A DNA stretch of 64,000 nt from Eutreptiella sp. 'Long Island Sound 2002' (GCA_964036045.1 OZ038381.1:124503708-124567707); one strand, 5' to 3'; shown: positions 11,896 through 23,746, numbered from the stretch's first letter. The notes: generated by a model not told the origin, from the sequence alone. Made by a program: numbers and translations.

Positions 11896-12190
11896 CTTGG
11901 TTTTGATTCATGATGTGTTGTTGTTTGTTCCCGATGGCTTGCTTTTGATGCTTACCGATTGTTTGTTGTTGATTCCTGATGTGTTGCCCGGTTGCTGGTG
12001 ATCCCTGCTGGTCTATTCTTGATTCCTGGTGGCTTGCTGTTCATTCCTGCTGGTTCGTTCTTGATTCCTGGTGGCTTGCCGTTGATTCTTGATCTGTTGC
12101 TTTTGGCTGTTCCCCAATTGCTGTTTATTCTTGCTAGTCTTGACTCCTGGTGGCCTGCTGTTGATCCCCGCTTGTTTGTTCTTCAGGTCG
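11896..12190. repeat. Degenerate ~42-bp repeat adjoining the minisatellite
   Basis: Repeated blocks ttgattcctggtggcttgc and ttcattcctgctggttcgttc recur with a spacing of about 42 bp and decay toward 12190, where the 85-bp satellite resumes. No coding call. Confidence 0.65.
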
Positions 12191-12194
12191 CCAA

Positions 12195-14104
12195 TGATTC
12201 GGAGCAGGGGACAGAATCAGAAGCGGCCCACAAGTGGGCCTAGCGGCTACGCAACCCCTACCGCCTGGGGGGTCCTTGACGCTTCGGAGCGGGGGACAGA
12301 ACCACAAGTAGCCCACAAGCGGGTCGGGTGGCTACATAACCCGTAACCCAGAGCGCCTCCCCAACGCTTCGGAGAGGGGGGCAGAATCAGAAGAGGCCCA
12401 CAAGCCGGTCAGGTGGCTACATAACCCCTGCGGCCTGGGGGGTCCTCAATGCTTTATAGAGTTGGAAAGAATCAAATGTGGCCTAGAAATGGGGGGGTGG
12501 CTACGTAACCCCTGCAGGCTGAGGGGTCCCCAACGCTTTAGAGCGGGGGACAGAATCAGAATTGGCCCACAAGTGGACCTAGTGGCTACATAACTCCTGC
12601 CGCCTAGGGGGTCCCCAACGCTTCAGAGCCGGCGACAGTATCGGAAGTGGCCCACAAGTGGGCCGGGTGGCTGCATAAACCTGCCGCCCAAAGGGTCCCA
12701 AACGCTTCACAGCAGGGGACGGAATCAAAAGGGGCCCACAGATGGACCCTGGGGCTACATAAACCCTGCAGCATCAGGGGTCCGAAATATTTTAGCGGGG
12801 GCCAAAATCAGAAGTGGCCCACAAGTGGTTCGGGCGGCTACATAACCCGTGCCGCCGGGGTCCAAAAGGCTTCGGAGCGGGGGAACAAAGTGAGTAGTGG
12901 CTCACCAATGGGCCAGCGGTCTACATAACCCCTGCCCTCTGGGTGGTCCCCAACAATTTGGAGCCGGGGACTGAATCAAAAGTAGGCCACAAGCAAGTTG
13001 GGTGGCTACATAACCCCTGCCGCCTTGGGGGATCCCCAACAATTTAGAGTGGGGGATAGAATCACAAGTGGCCCACAAGTGGGCCTAGTGGCTACATAAC
13101 GAGTACCGCGTGGCTGGTCCCCGGCGCTTCGCAGCGGGGGACAAAACCAAAAGTGGCCAACAAGTGGGCCCGGTGGCTGCATTACCCGTGCCTCCTGGGC
13201 CCCAGCGCCTCGGAGCGGAGGACAGAATCAGAAGTGGCCCACAAGCGGGACGGGTAGCTTCATAACCCCTACCGCCTGAGGGGTCCCCGACGCTTCACAG
13301 CGGGAGACAGAATCAAAATTGGCCCACAAGTGGGCAAGGCGGCTACATAACCCCTCCCGCCTTGGGGGGTCCCCGGCGCTTCAGAGCAGCGGACGGAATC
13401 AGAAGTGGCCCATAAGTGGGCCGGGTGCCTACATAATCCCTGCTTCATGAGGGGTCCCCAACGCTTAGGAGCGCGGGAAGTAATAAAGAATGGCCCACAA
13501 GTGGGCTGGTCGGCTACATAAACCTTGCCGCCTAAGGGGTCCACAACGCTTCAGAGCGGGGGACGGAATCAAGAGTGGCCCACAACTGGGCCAGCCGGCT
13601 ACATAATCCCTCCCGCCTAGGGGGTCCCCAACGGTTCAGAGCGGGTGACAGGATCATAAGTGGCCCACAAGTGGGCTTGGTGGCTACATAACCCCTGCCT
13701 CTTAGGGGTCGTCAACGCTTTAGAGCGGGGGACAGAATCAGAATTGGCCCACAAGTGGCCCTGATGGCTACATAACCCTTGCCGCCCGAGGGGTCCCCAA
13801 CGCTTTAGAGCGGGGGACAGAATCAGAAGTGGCCCACAAGTGGGCCTGTTGGCTACATCACTCCTGCCGCCTGAGGAGTCCTGAAAGCTTCAGAGCGGGG
13901 GACAGAATCAGAAGCGCCAAACAAGTGGCATAGTGGCTACATAACCCCTGCCGCCTGGGTGGTTTCCAACGCTTCAGAGCGGGGGACAGAATCAGAAGCG
14001 GTCCACAACTGGGCCGGGTGGCTGCATAACCCCTGCCGCCTGGGTGGTCCCAACGCTTCAGAGCGGGGGACAGAATCAGAATTGGCCCACAAGTGGGCAC
14101 ACCG
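12195..14104 (-). repeat. ~85-bp satellite array, orientation B (best-conserved block)
   Basis: More than 20 units of about 85-86 bp; the 16-mer core occurs at 13321, 13407, 13492 and 13577. Units are more alike here than in 1.6-5.2 kb. The array stops abruptly at 14104, where the T-rich element begins. Confidence 0.93.
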
Positions 14105-14420
14105 CCTGCATGCATGCATTTTCAGTAAATTTGGTATCTTTTTTCTTTGCCGTAAGGTTGTGCAATTTTTCTTTGCGGTAAACACTTGTAAAAGAAATTG
14201 TCATGTTGTGTAATTTTTTCTTGCGGTAATTGCGTATACAAAAAAATTGTCATGTCGTGTTTTTTTTTTTCGGTAAACACATGTGGGGAAAATTGTCAAG
14301 TCGTGAATCTTTTTTTGCGGTAATGCATGGGACGGCTTACCGCAGGAAAAAAAAAAACTACACGACGTGCTGATTTTTTTTGTTACACGCATTTACCACC
14401 AAAAAAATTACACAAATTAC
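14105..14420. mobile_element. Second T-rich element with GCGGTAA modules
   Basis: At least four modules of the form T-run + gcggtaa + about 25 nt containing attgtcatgtcgtg, followed by an inverted module (cttaccgcagg-A-run-ctacacgac near 14334-14365). It is longer than the copy at 1425-1640 and more diverged. Both copies lie at an edge of the 85-bp satellite, which suggests an association between the two repeats. Confidence 0.6.
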
Positions 14421-14819
14421 AACATGCACGACAGCGGTTGGACTGGGACCAGTGGCCTATGCTTCCCCATGGCACTCGTTGTTATTTGCATCTTCGCCCA
14501 TGATTGTGCATGGGAGCGGGGAGATTCTGCCTTGTACCACGAAGCCGCTGTTGGTTGGTGCCACCCGCCCCGCGGCCGTCGAAGGGCTGACCCCTGTGCA
14601 CATTGCGCTTGCAATAATCAGAATTCTCGGGGGCCTTCAACAATACCATGCGGCTGTTCACCAGCTGCCAAACACAACGCACAATCAGGACTTCGGAGAC
14701 AATCACAACGGTTACTTGGACGAAGGGGACGGGCAATGAATTCAAGGACGGCGGTTGGGCAGCACTCAATGGCGATTCTGCCAAAACTGCTTGTGTCGCA
14801 GCAGAGTGAATTTCTTTCA

Positions 14820-15323
14820 ACCCTGATCGTAAACAATGACAAGAGACCTGATGGTTGCCAAAGCTGCATTGGGCATCGCGTCGGGACAGCTGGGGTCCAT
14901 GCCAACCAGATGCAACGTCTCCCACAACCGATCCTTCGACAAAAGGTACTGCCTGTTGGCCTGCAGCTTGTCAAATCCTGGGAGGCGGTCATAGGGGTTG
15001 CCGCCAGGGGTTACAAAGCCATACTGTGCAAACTTGCGGCGGTTGTCCATGTTCTCGTGATACGAGATGGTGACCTGCTGACCCTGGTTGATTGGCATGA
15101 GTGCGTGTAGATGGAACCCACGTGCCCGCCCATTGTCTCCTGCTGAGTAAGACCACATTGCGTTAGGGGTGTCGCTGTGGTTCGCCATGTCAAGAAACGG
15201 AACCAGCGCATAGAAGCCCTCGCCCGCCTCAAGTGCGCGGCTTCTCACAAGCCCCACAGCCCAGAGCATGGGCGTGGGGTAGGCTTCGTTGCCAGCATCC
15301 TCGTCAGGGACCGCTCCAGGGCA
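14820..15323 (-). CDS. SET-domain protein, C-terminal exon (Rubisco LSMT/SETD3-like)
   Basis: Encodes the second half of a SET domain of the plastid Rubisco large-subunit methyltransferase/SETD3 type (protein-lysine or -histidine N-methyltransferases using S-adenosylmethionine). Visible: YPTPMLWAVGLVRSRAL, then FLDMANHSDTPNA with the NHS motif of the methyl-donor pocket, ISYHENMDNRRKFAQYGFV with the tyrosine end of the SET core, and the start of the substrate-binding C-terminal domain. The exon starts after a good acceptor (pyrimidine-rich tract ending tatgtgcag, AG at 15324-15325) in phase 0. It ends near a possible donor at about 14820; the rest of the C-terminal domain was not found. The N-terminal half is on the same strand at 49.05-50.2 kb. 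Confidence 0.8.
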
Positions 15324-15325
15324 CT

Positions 15326-18300
15326 GCACATACACACAAACAAAGCTGCACATCCCAACTGTATTCCAGTGCCGCTGGCAGCTGGGGGAGTGGTCTACAG
15401 AATGCAAACTGAGGGCAAATCTTCAAAGATCCTTTCCCACTGATGTGAAGCCCTTTGTTGCAGGCGGCATTCAATCCATGATACTAATTGGCCGTCTCTG
15501 TAGCGCCCCCTCAAGTCTGCCCAGCAATGTGTTGCTGCTGGGGGCGAGGGTTAAGAGCACCTCGGGGACATGCACACAAAGGTTTGCTGTTTGATTTTTC
15601 TCAGTTCAAAGTGCAGTCTGCAAAATGTTGAGGTTCAAAGTGCAGTCCAGAAAATGTTGAGGTTGAAGGGCTGCTTCGGAGACTGCCTAGGCCTGTCAGA
15701 TGCCATTCAGTACTTCCTCAAAAGCCCAGGGGAAAGGGTAAGAAGCACCCGTGCCATCTCCTGCAACCATAAATGGGTCACATGTGGAACCATGACTTCG
15801 CTGCAGCGAAGTCTGCCCTACCTACATAGTAGTCCGACATACATAGAGCCCAAAGGTGGTGACGGAGGGTGGGGACTAGGTCAAGGTGTGTAGCACTGCC
15901 CTTCACCCCATATCTAAGCCACTTGTTGTACACATTCTTGCATTGAACGCTGGTTGTGCCACCGACACCTGCTTTCACACCACCTTATTCAACACTTTGC
16001 CCCCATGCAAATCGATGATATCCACAAAGTGTGTGTCTGTGGGAGGAGGAGGAGGAGCCATGGGCCTCACATCCAGCTGGGCTTGAATGGCATGTCTCAA
16101 CAAACATGGATTCCAGCCAATCCTCTTGTCTCCAACTCAGACAATACTTGTCTGGAGTCCAGGGTACCACCCACCTGTAGCATCTGATACTCCATTCAGG
16201 TCCCAACGAGCTGGAACAGTGTTTGTAGCCACGAGGCTGGTGCACTATCCCCTGAATGGATTATTGATGTGTGTATCACCACACGCGTGTACAACGTCTC
16301 TGAACGTAATCTTGTTTATGCAAGAACACAGCCACACAAGCTCTAACAAAAATATTCGCAAACACCCTAGCAAAATTAGTTGAATAAATGCAACTTTTTC
16401 CAATTTGTGCCGTGGTGTCCACTTTGCACAGCAATGATTGCGAGGTGGCCTCTATAGTACAAGCCCTTACTCGTCAATCTTTCCTTCGGTCCCCGTTCTC
16501 TTGGGCACACACCGCAATGGAGGTGACTTGGCTTGTAGAGCCAATTTTGCACCACACCTGTCGCGAATCCCCCCGGCATGAAATATTTTTGTACCTTGAC
16601 AATACTTGAGAACTTTTTTGAGTGTTGGTTGCAAATCACAAGGTGCAATTCTAAGTGAGGTCCGAAAAGTCACATGGGCCAAAAAAAAAAAATCTCTGAT
16701 ATCTGGTTTGGCGCACCGCTTGGATCACTAGAGGCGTCCGCTGCTTGGAAAAAATGCGTGGAAATTTTTCTGGGCGGGGGTGCTTGGGAAAAGTGCTTGC
16801 AAGGTTGCACGCGAGGTTACCGGGTGGGCCGGGCTGGGATTGGTGCTTGGAAAAGGGGGTGGGCGGGGAGGTTACAAAAAGTTCTTGGAAATTTTGATGG
16901 GCGGGTGTGCTTGGGAAAAGTGCTTGCACGGTTGCATGAGAGGTTGCCGGGTGGGTTGGGCTGAGATCAGTCCTTGGAGATTGCCTACGGCCGATGCACG
17001 GAAAAAGTGTTCGGGGTGTTCCTACCAAGAAGTGCTTGGGGAAGTAGTTCCAACAATACCACGGCACACCACCACACGGAAGCGATTGTTGTCTCCACGG
17101 GCCAGCGAAAAAAGTCGGTTGTGACTACCTGAGAAGAGATGTAGCAGTATCCTGACCAAATATACACTTTATGAGATACCTGGGCTCATGTTTATTGACA
17201 TCTCATCTGTCATTGGTCCATGGTGAAAGAACCTTTGGTTTTGATTCTGGACACCTGGGCTGTGCGGGGAGTTTCAACATTTGGGCACTCATGACCTTAC
17301 CTTTGTTGCCACAACAGCGGGCTACTTCGAGCATTAACGGCTGGTGCCGGTGGTTCGAACACATCTTGGCCTTTGTTGAATCTGTATAACGCAGTGTGTA
17401 CATCACACCCGCGTGCACCACTGTGCGCGGCAAAAGAGTGTGCAGTGCGTGTCTCAAACTTTGACTAGCCTGAAGAGCAGCAACCCCAGTAACGAACATG
17501 GTTGATGGAAACCGCAAATCATCCACATCGACGCTGTGGGCCGCGACCGCCTTTGCAATTTTCAGTTTGCCACCCTTCCAAAAAGAGAGGGGTAGGTTGA
17601 GAGGGGTAGGTTGTCGTCTACCGCCCCTTGGATCACCTGTATCAAGCTCTAGTTCCGCATCCGGCTGACTGAGCTTTCAGTCAGCATCCCCCTTGGCACT
17701 TTACTACCAGCCAAAACTGGGGGCATCGTCAAGTACTGGTTGCAAGTCCCCTCAAGGTCGGTTACGAAGGAAACTTTCTTACATTGTCCATCTAGCCTGC
17801 TTAGCATGGTCTCGCCATACTCCTTTGTATGAATGGCCGCACACGTGCCTGGTGCCATGCCCCCCACATTAAGAGTGCCAGTGATGCTGTACGGACATAC
17901 TCATTCGTCTTGACACTGTCCCCGAAGGCATGAAGGAATAGGCCTAGGCAAAGTTGCAAGCACTGTTGTGCCTTTCCCCTAGAAAGGTCCTGGCGGCCAT
18001 CTCAATTGCAGTCCCGCACAAGTGTACCCATTTTCAAAGGCGTCGGGGCATATGAGAAGATGAGGGTCTTCAGCCCTTGCAAGAATACTCGGGCACGCCT
18101 GTCTTGAACCCCCCCCTCCAAATATTGTAACTGTGTGTTCAACCTCCCCCGTTCATCCTTGGCTGCCGGTAGCAGCCCCAGAACACTCTTCTCCATGTGA
18201 AGCACCGCAAGGTTCAAATACACATTATCGCCAGACTTGAAACCTGTGTGAACCCATTCAACGAGTTTGAATAGCGGCTAGAGGAGTCTGTAAAGGTCTA

Positions 18301-18698
18301 GTTCTTATAGGATTTATCTTGTGTATATTCCGAAAGCATTAGACCACTCTTTCTTTTGTGGAAACATACACTGCTTGGGTCCTCCTAATGGTCCGACAAC
18401 ACTTAGGGACACACGTTGACAGTCTTGGTTCGGTTTTCAGCCTCAGCACAGCCCTACTTTCATGGACGGAACGTCTTATATTGGGGCATTCTTGGAGTGC
18501 CGACCGGCATCTCCGAAACATGGCTTGGTGGGGACATCTTGCAGTGTTGCCATGCGTTAGTTGCTTCATTTGAGAAACCACCCCACCTGTATTCCCACGC
18601 CTTTATCGGTGTGGCTAGAGCCCATTCATTGTGATATCCCTCGTCCAGCCAAGATTGCACCCGTTGTGCTTGCCAATCATGATGTGCCCCTGCCATGA
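15326..18698. other. Unrecognised putative intronic sequence with small duplications
   Basis: No recognised gene. It holds a tandem duplication of 29 bp (about 15604-15661, ttcaaagtgcagtc block). It also holds a pair of ~98-bp direct repeats offset by about 126 bp (about 16756-16853 and 16882-16980, gcttgggaaaagtgcttgc block). Minus-strand ORFs between 17203 and 18696 have coding-like composition but many breaks, so they may be relics of an old gene or element. I could not assign a family. Confidence 0.4.
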
Positions 18699-18741
18699 CA
18701 TCCCTTGGTACACGCCAGAAGACCCAATCTTGTTCTAGCCT
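18699..18741 (+). repeat. Outer element left terminal inverted repeat
   Basis: 43 bp starting CATCCCTTGGTACACGC, matching the reverse complement of 28841-28883 at 40 positions. It contains gacccaatct and runs into the TTCTAG cluster. Confidence 0.9.
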
Positions 18742-18780
18742 AGAACACTCTAGCCTAGATGTTCTAGCCTAGACTAGATC
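18731..18780. repeat. TTCTAG cluster 1 (left subterminal)
   Basis: Repeated ttctagcctaga and ctagcctaga blocks, partly self-complementary because CTAG is a palindrome. It directly follows the left terminal repeat. Confidence 0.8.
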
Positions 18781-18914
18781 AAGACAAGAACGATATAATG
18801 TCTACCAAGATGTCCGAATTTCTTCATTGTTCCGCCGTGCATGCTTGCTATTGTCCGTAGTTCATTGTCCCATGGTTCCTTCTCTCGCGCTTAGATATTA
18901 CACATTTCTTTGCA

Positions 18915-20989
18915 ATGAAACGCCTCGCCACTTCCCCCCTTGCTCCCTCCTCAACCGGAAAGGATACTTCCCTCTTGTCTAAGGCACTACGGGACTTGAG
19001 TGGGGCTCCAAACCTCAAGGATGAGCGGGTGGGTCATTACTTGGCCACGTGGGCGCTATCATGCCCCCTAGCACGGCGGCAATTCAACAACGCCGTCCAA
19101 TATGGGAACTCCGCCACTTCTACCCATACCACGGGTGAGGCATGCAAGGCCGCCGTTGAGGCATACACCGCCTCCCTTCTCCCCCCCACCGCCATGTGTG
19201 AACTAGTGCTCAACATGAGGGCCCCCAAGTCCTCGTGGAGGACCCTCTCGGAGCTCTAAACGCTCCGTAAGTTGGAGTACCACCGCACCGTCCCCGGTGG
19301 CCCCTACCCCCGTCCAATTTGTACCAAGCAGGACTTCCAAGCCCATTGGAAGGAGTTGGTCGCCCCCGTGCCATTGGATGAGCCCGTTGCCACGGTGTTG
19401 CCCAAGGCCACCGGGATCTCATGGCCCTTCGCCTCATGGGTCACATACATCCTCTCCCAGCAGGGCTTGGTGCGGTCAATCAACCGAAACTTCCCATTGC
19501 CATCCATCTTCCGGGGGGATGCCTACCCTGTGGCCAGGGGCAATTGGACCCAACTCACCATCTCCTTGGCCGGCTTCGACCGCTTGGCCCGCTCCCCCGC
19601 AGGCCTTTGGGTGTTGAGCATGGCCAATTGCGATGACAAGGCCATGGACACCCTTGGGACGCTGTGGAAGAGCAATTGGGAGGTAGGCCTCTCACCTAGT
19701 GCTTCTCACTCGTTCTAGTTTTGATCTAGTTAGCCTCATAAACCGCTCGCTAGAAGCTAGACTACACTAGACTAGAACGAAATTAACCATCCCCCATGTC
19801 TCGTGGTTAGGTGATTCAAGACATCATCGACACGGGGCTCGTCCAATGGGGGGCCTCCAAGGAGGAGGCAAAGGTGATCCGCGGGGGGGATCAACCGTGG
19901 ACTCGAAGGGTGATTGCGGTGTCCACATGCCCCCAAGTGGGCTCCATATTCAGCCGCAGCCGCACCCCCCCCAACCCCCGGGACGCCTTCGCCAAGGCCC
20001 TGGGGGCCATCTCCCCCACCCTGGACCGCCAAGGCACCGTATGTTGACTGCGTTCTAGTGTTGATCTAGCGAACCGTTCTAGCGTTGATCTAGGCACCAC
20101 CGTGCTGCCGCCGCTAGAACGCCGCTAGAACAGTTGCCTAGAACGCCGCTAGAACGCACCTGCATTATGTTTCTGTTCTCAGGTTGTCAGCGTGCAGACG
20201 TGTGGAGCTGACCCCCGCGGGGTGTGCGTGGAGTGGCGCGATGGCGGAGGCCGGACGCGCCTTGTGGGGGTCACCGAGTTGGGCCGGATGATGGGGACTG
20301 ACCCCAATTTGGCCCTCTCGGTGCTGGACGGTTTGGGTAGGTGGGAGGCGGGCAGGAGTGCGGGGGGCATGGACCCGCAGCGCAAGGGTTGGGTGAGGGT
20401 GCAGGACCCGACGGGGGAGACCACCACCAGCAGTAGCAGCATCACCACCACCACCAGCAGCAGCGGGTGGAGGACAGCCCCCCCCCAAGGCCCCCAAGAA
20501 AAAACCCTGCTTCGAGAGTAGCGAGGAAGACACCCCCCCTCCGAAGCCCAGCAGAGCAAGCCCAAGGCCAAGCCCAAGGGCAAGGGCAAAGGCAAGGCCA
20601 CCCCCCCCAAACACCAAGCGCCCCCCTTGCAAGATAGGGGCCGGGACCCCTATGGGAATGTGCCGGGTGTGGGGGACGGCCGGTATGTCCCTTGGAAGGA
20701 GGGGGGCAATGGGGGGACCGTCAGCCAAGTGACGGTGTTGGGGGATTGGGATGAGGAGTTGGACCCGGGGGAGTGGTGGGTGGTGTCGCAGGGGTCCAAT
20801 GGGGAGGGGGAGGGGAGAGGGAAGAAGGGGAAGAAGAGGAAGCGGGAGCAAGAGGGGGGCACCTTCCGGGTGGCGGGGGAGCTCCTCTTCCGCACCCGGG
20901 AGCAGGCGGAGGCCCACCTCCGGGAGGCCTTGGGGGGGGGGGAAGACGGGGACGACGGGGATGACGAGGGGGACAAGGGTGGCGATGGG
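18915..20989 (+). CDS. Unrecognised three-exon gene of the outer element
   Basis: Exon 1 is 18915-19682 (one in-frame TAA at 19257-19259). Exon 2 is 19811-20038 and exon 3 starts at 20183. Both introns are GT-AG and phase 0 (GAG|gtaggc..ggttag|GTG and ACC|gtatgt..tctcag|GTT), and joining gives an uninterrupted frame. The product starts MKRLATSPLAP. It has a globular N-terminal half, then a low-complexity Thr/Ser, Lys-Pro-Gly and acidic tail. An in-frame TAG at 20519 probably reflects homopolymer length changes, since another frame there reads ESSEEDTPPP. The tail is cut by the inverted repeat of the nested element at 20990 and may resume after 28141. No family recognised. A role in mobility of the outer element is inference. 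Confidence 0.6.
19710..19790. repeat. TTCTAG cluster 2 (inside intron 1)
   Basis: Within the intron 19683-19810: ttctagttttgatctagttag, gctagaagctagac and cactagactagaac blocks. They are largely self-complementary and share the motif with the element ends. Confidence 0.7.
20047..20160. repeat. TTCTAG cluster 3 (inside intron 2)
   Basis: Within the intron 20039-20182: gcgttctagtgttgatctag and gaaccgttctagcgttgat, followed by the inverted form ccgctagaacgccgctagaac. The two halves can pair into a long hairpin. Same motif as the right end of the outer element. Confidence 0.75.
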
Positions 20990-21022
20990 GTGCAGCCAAG
21001 GAAGGATGGCCTAGGAACCCCC
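20990..21022 (+). repeat. Nested element left terminal inverted repeat
   Basis: GTGCAGCCAAGGAAGG, one variable base, then TGGCCTAGGAACCC and a C-run; an inverted match to 28109-28141. It also codes in frame with the outer gene, so the outer gene's protein now runs into element sequence. Confidence 0.88.
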
Positions 21023-21169
21023 CCCTTCCTAGGGTTTTTCTACTCCTACATGTTACGACGGCACCCGAAGACTTTGAACACAAACACCACACCTTCAATG
21101 CACCTACTTTGGGGGACATTGGGTCCCGGGTCGGTGATGCCCAATTTTGGGGTGTTTTTGGAAACCCCG

Positions 21170-21310
21170 TTTTGGGCAAGAACCCCCCTAGGAACCCCAC
21201 TTCCTGGCCAGGAAGGGGGGTTCCTAGGGGGGTTCCTGGGCAGGAACCCCCCCCTTCCTAGACCCCTTCTTGGGCAAGAACCCCCCTTCCTAGACCCTTC
21301 CCATGACCCT
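21170..21310. repeat. AGGAACCCCC cluster, left subterminal
   Basis: Alternating aggaacccccc, ttcctaga, ggggggttcct and gggcaagaacccccc blocks, present in both orientations and therefore hairpin-prone. It mirrors the cluster near the right end. Confidence 0.8.
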
Positions 21311-23349
21311 TCTTGTCCCGAGGCAATAGCACACAAATCCGTTCGCTGGGGCTTGAATCGCATTGTGCCACCGCATTGATGTTGTCACTGGTCCACATGC
21401 CGCTTGCGTCGCTTGACAACGGCTGCACCGCGGCCGTGCCGCGCCTCGTACAATTGCAAACCGACACTCAACGCATCGGTGTGCACCACGTGCCTCATTC
21501 CGAGGCGTGTGATGCGGGGTCGCCGAAGACACCAACCGCGCATCGAGTTTTTGAGATGCCGCTTGAAATCGTTGGTTTCTGTATTCTGTCGGAATACTGC
21601 GAAAAATGTACAAACTGCCAAAGCGACGGGCAAAATATGCGCTGTGAACACATGCCCAATGTACCCAAGGGGTCACACCCCATTGCAATTTACCCCAACA
21701 CTCCCCTAAACGGTCACTCGCGGACTCCAATTCCTTGAGTTCGTCCTGTGTTAGCCAATCCCTTTTGCGCCAGAGCGCGTGCATTCGACGCATTGATAAT
21801 AACACATGCTTCATCAATAGGAAAAATTTAACGCCACCAAAGGCCACGTCGGGTAGGTTGTCCCGCAATACGGCCACAACTCGGCCATGTAATGCACTGT
21901 CTTCAAAAAACATTTTGCCACCTGTTATATCAAATTTTCCGGCCTTGGTTGGCCGGGGAGCCAAGCGCTTAGCATGCGGAACGTTTTTCACCTCATCCAA
22001 AAGCTTGTGAAGCTCCAAAACCAAAGCTTTCCCTGCGTCCCTTGCGGCACGGGCAACGTCGGGTTCACCGTTTTCAATCAAATCTTTCAATGTTTCATTG
22101 ACTCGCTTAACAATTGCGTTCGCAATACGACATGACCCATGCTCCACGTCACCAACGCGGTTGCATGGGCCAATTGCCCTCAAAAATGAGCCCCACCTGC
22201 ATTGGGCCGGTACAAAAATTTCCCCTTGTGATAATTGGCCGAAAGCATGGCCTTGCCACAACCTGTCAGGGCACATACACTGGGGATGCGATTCCCCAAG
22301 TGCCAAACATCCACAGTGGACAAAACATCCAAAACATCCTGATTAAGGTTTGCCTTAGTGTCAATGGCCCGGAGACAATGCGTGTCATCCGGTCCGTCCA
22401 GCGCCCACCACGTCGCCCAGCGTCGCACGTCGCCTGTAGCTGCTACACCCTCTGACCAAACGGTCACGTGCATGTCGCACTTGGTGGCCGAGGCTTGCCA
22501 CAGTGGAGTGGCATCTGCGCAAATGATAATCAAAAGCCGGTCTTGACGAGGGATGTGAAAGGTACCGCACGCCCTACTTAATATCAGCTGGCTTTGCACT
22601 ACTTCAAGGAGTGGACCGTCTAGCAATATAACCAACAAGCAGCGCGGAACCCCTTCGGGGCCCATGGCTTTCTTGCGCTTGCCCATACATGCCCGTTTGA
22701 ACTCATCGAACCTTGGTGGGTCATCGGTCATATGCCCATGTGCTATGAGCTGTGGGATGAGTGCTTCAATGGCCGGCATGTCATAGGGGGTATTGCCACC
22801 AAAGTTGGCTAGCAGAGTGCGCACGGGGTCCGGAATGAGTTGCTTTTGCATCGGCTTCAATGGTCCGTGGTTCCAGTTTTTGGTCAAGCAAAAGAATACC
22901 CCATCTTTGCGGAGGGTAGCATGGCACATGGTACGGAGGCGCTTACATACAGCGGCAGATGGGCGCGATACCACCCCCGATGAAACCTCTAGGGCCGTCG
23001 CGACATATGGCAGCAGTTTGCTACGCCCCTCCATTAATTCCCTTCGTGTACAATTGCGCTCCAGTTTTAACATGTTGCGCGTGGAGAGGCTCATTTGGTG
23101 TGCCGTTTGCAAAACTTGGATCACTACCTCGGAGACATGTTGTTCGTCGTCATCGCGCACCTCGTGGTTGTTGGACTCAATCACTATACCGTTACCGGTT
23201 GCGCGCACAACAATGTCGGCATCTCCAAGCACCGCGCCCACAATGTCGCGAATGTATTTCCGTCTCTGTCGCCGCGCATCAACCTCCAGATCCCAATACG
23301 GGGTCACTCGAACGACACTCCCAAGGAAATTTGCAACGGCCTTTTGCAT
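21290..23349 (-). pseudogene. DDE-transposase-like gene of the nested element, one frameshift
   Basis: Two overlapping frames (start at ATG 23349 down to about 22180, then about 22190 down to 21290) join into a protein of nearly 690 residues. This assumes one T is restored in the T5 run near 22183. Visible in order: a helical N-terminal region, IICADATPLWQ near 22510 (candidate first catalytic Asp), DVWHLGN and an HKGKFLY block, a long helical region, WGKLQWGVTPWVHW, FGSLYIFRSIPTEYRNQ near 21585 (candidate catalytic Glu), and a C-terminal CVEC..C..C cluster. The order DAT ... E in a late IPTEyRN block is what I recall from poorly described protist DDE transposases. I cannot place the second Asp with certainty. 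Frames upstream of 23349 are repeat sequence, which is why I chose that start. Confidence 0.6.
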
Positions 23350-23399
23350 TACATTGAAAAAAATGGAAGCCTGCCAAGAATTGTGAGGGCAGGATGTGC

Positions 23400-23640
23400 A
23401 CAGGATGTGCCACAGGAACCCCACAGGAACCCCCTCCCCGCACAGGGAGCCCCCCCTTCCTGGCCAGGAAGGGTCATAGGAACCCCACAGGAACCCCCCT
23501 TCTTGTACAGGAAGACCCTTCCTGGACCCTTCCTGGACCCCTTCCTGCACAGGAACCCCCCCCCTTCCTGCACAAGAACCCCCTTCCTGTACCCCTTCCT
23601 AGACACTTTCTGCACAGGAACCCCCCCCCTTCCTTTACCT
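23400..23640. repeat. AGGAACCCC cluster, internal 1
   Basis: Tandem-like aggaaccccacaggaaccccc, ttcctgcacaggaacccc and cttcctggaccc blocks in one orientation. It lies between the transposase start and the 64-bp duplication and may contain the transposase promoter region. Confidence 0.8.
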
Positions 23641-23746
23641 GGTGTTTCCCCTCTCAGACAGTCTGGTCCTCTCGGACACCGCTGTCACATTGGGGCATTG
23701 CAACCACACATGCGATGCAACTGCGTCCAGGCTTGGCGACATTGGG

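Noticed and set aside
11353-12001. ORFs with GIMGNYGELW repeats
   Set aside because: Products of the 12-13-bp minisatellite; all three frames are equally open.
1-14104. CRISPR-like regular repeats
   Set aside because: Units are contiguous and diverged, with no conserved-repeat/unique-spacer alternation and no cas genes; the contig is eukaryotic.
14367-15110. Plus-strand 247-residue ORF over the SET exon
   Set aside because: Antisense to the recognised SET coding sequence and starts in T-rich repeat DNA.
20522-20640. TAG at 20519 as further evidence of UAG=Gln
   Set aside because: A neighbouring frame reads more naturally there and C-runs on both sides allow compensating frameshifts, so the stop is likely a frame artefact.
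20627-21379. Plus-strand ORF continuing through the nested element's left end
   Set aside because: Beyond 20990 the frame translates inverted-repeat and AGGAACCCC sequence; it is open by chance and not part of the original gene.
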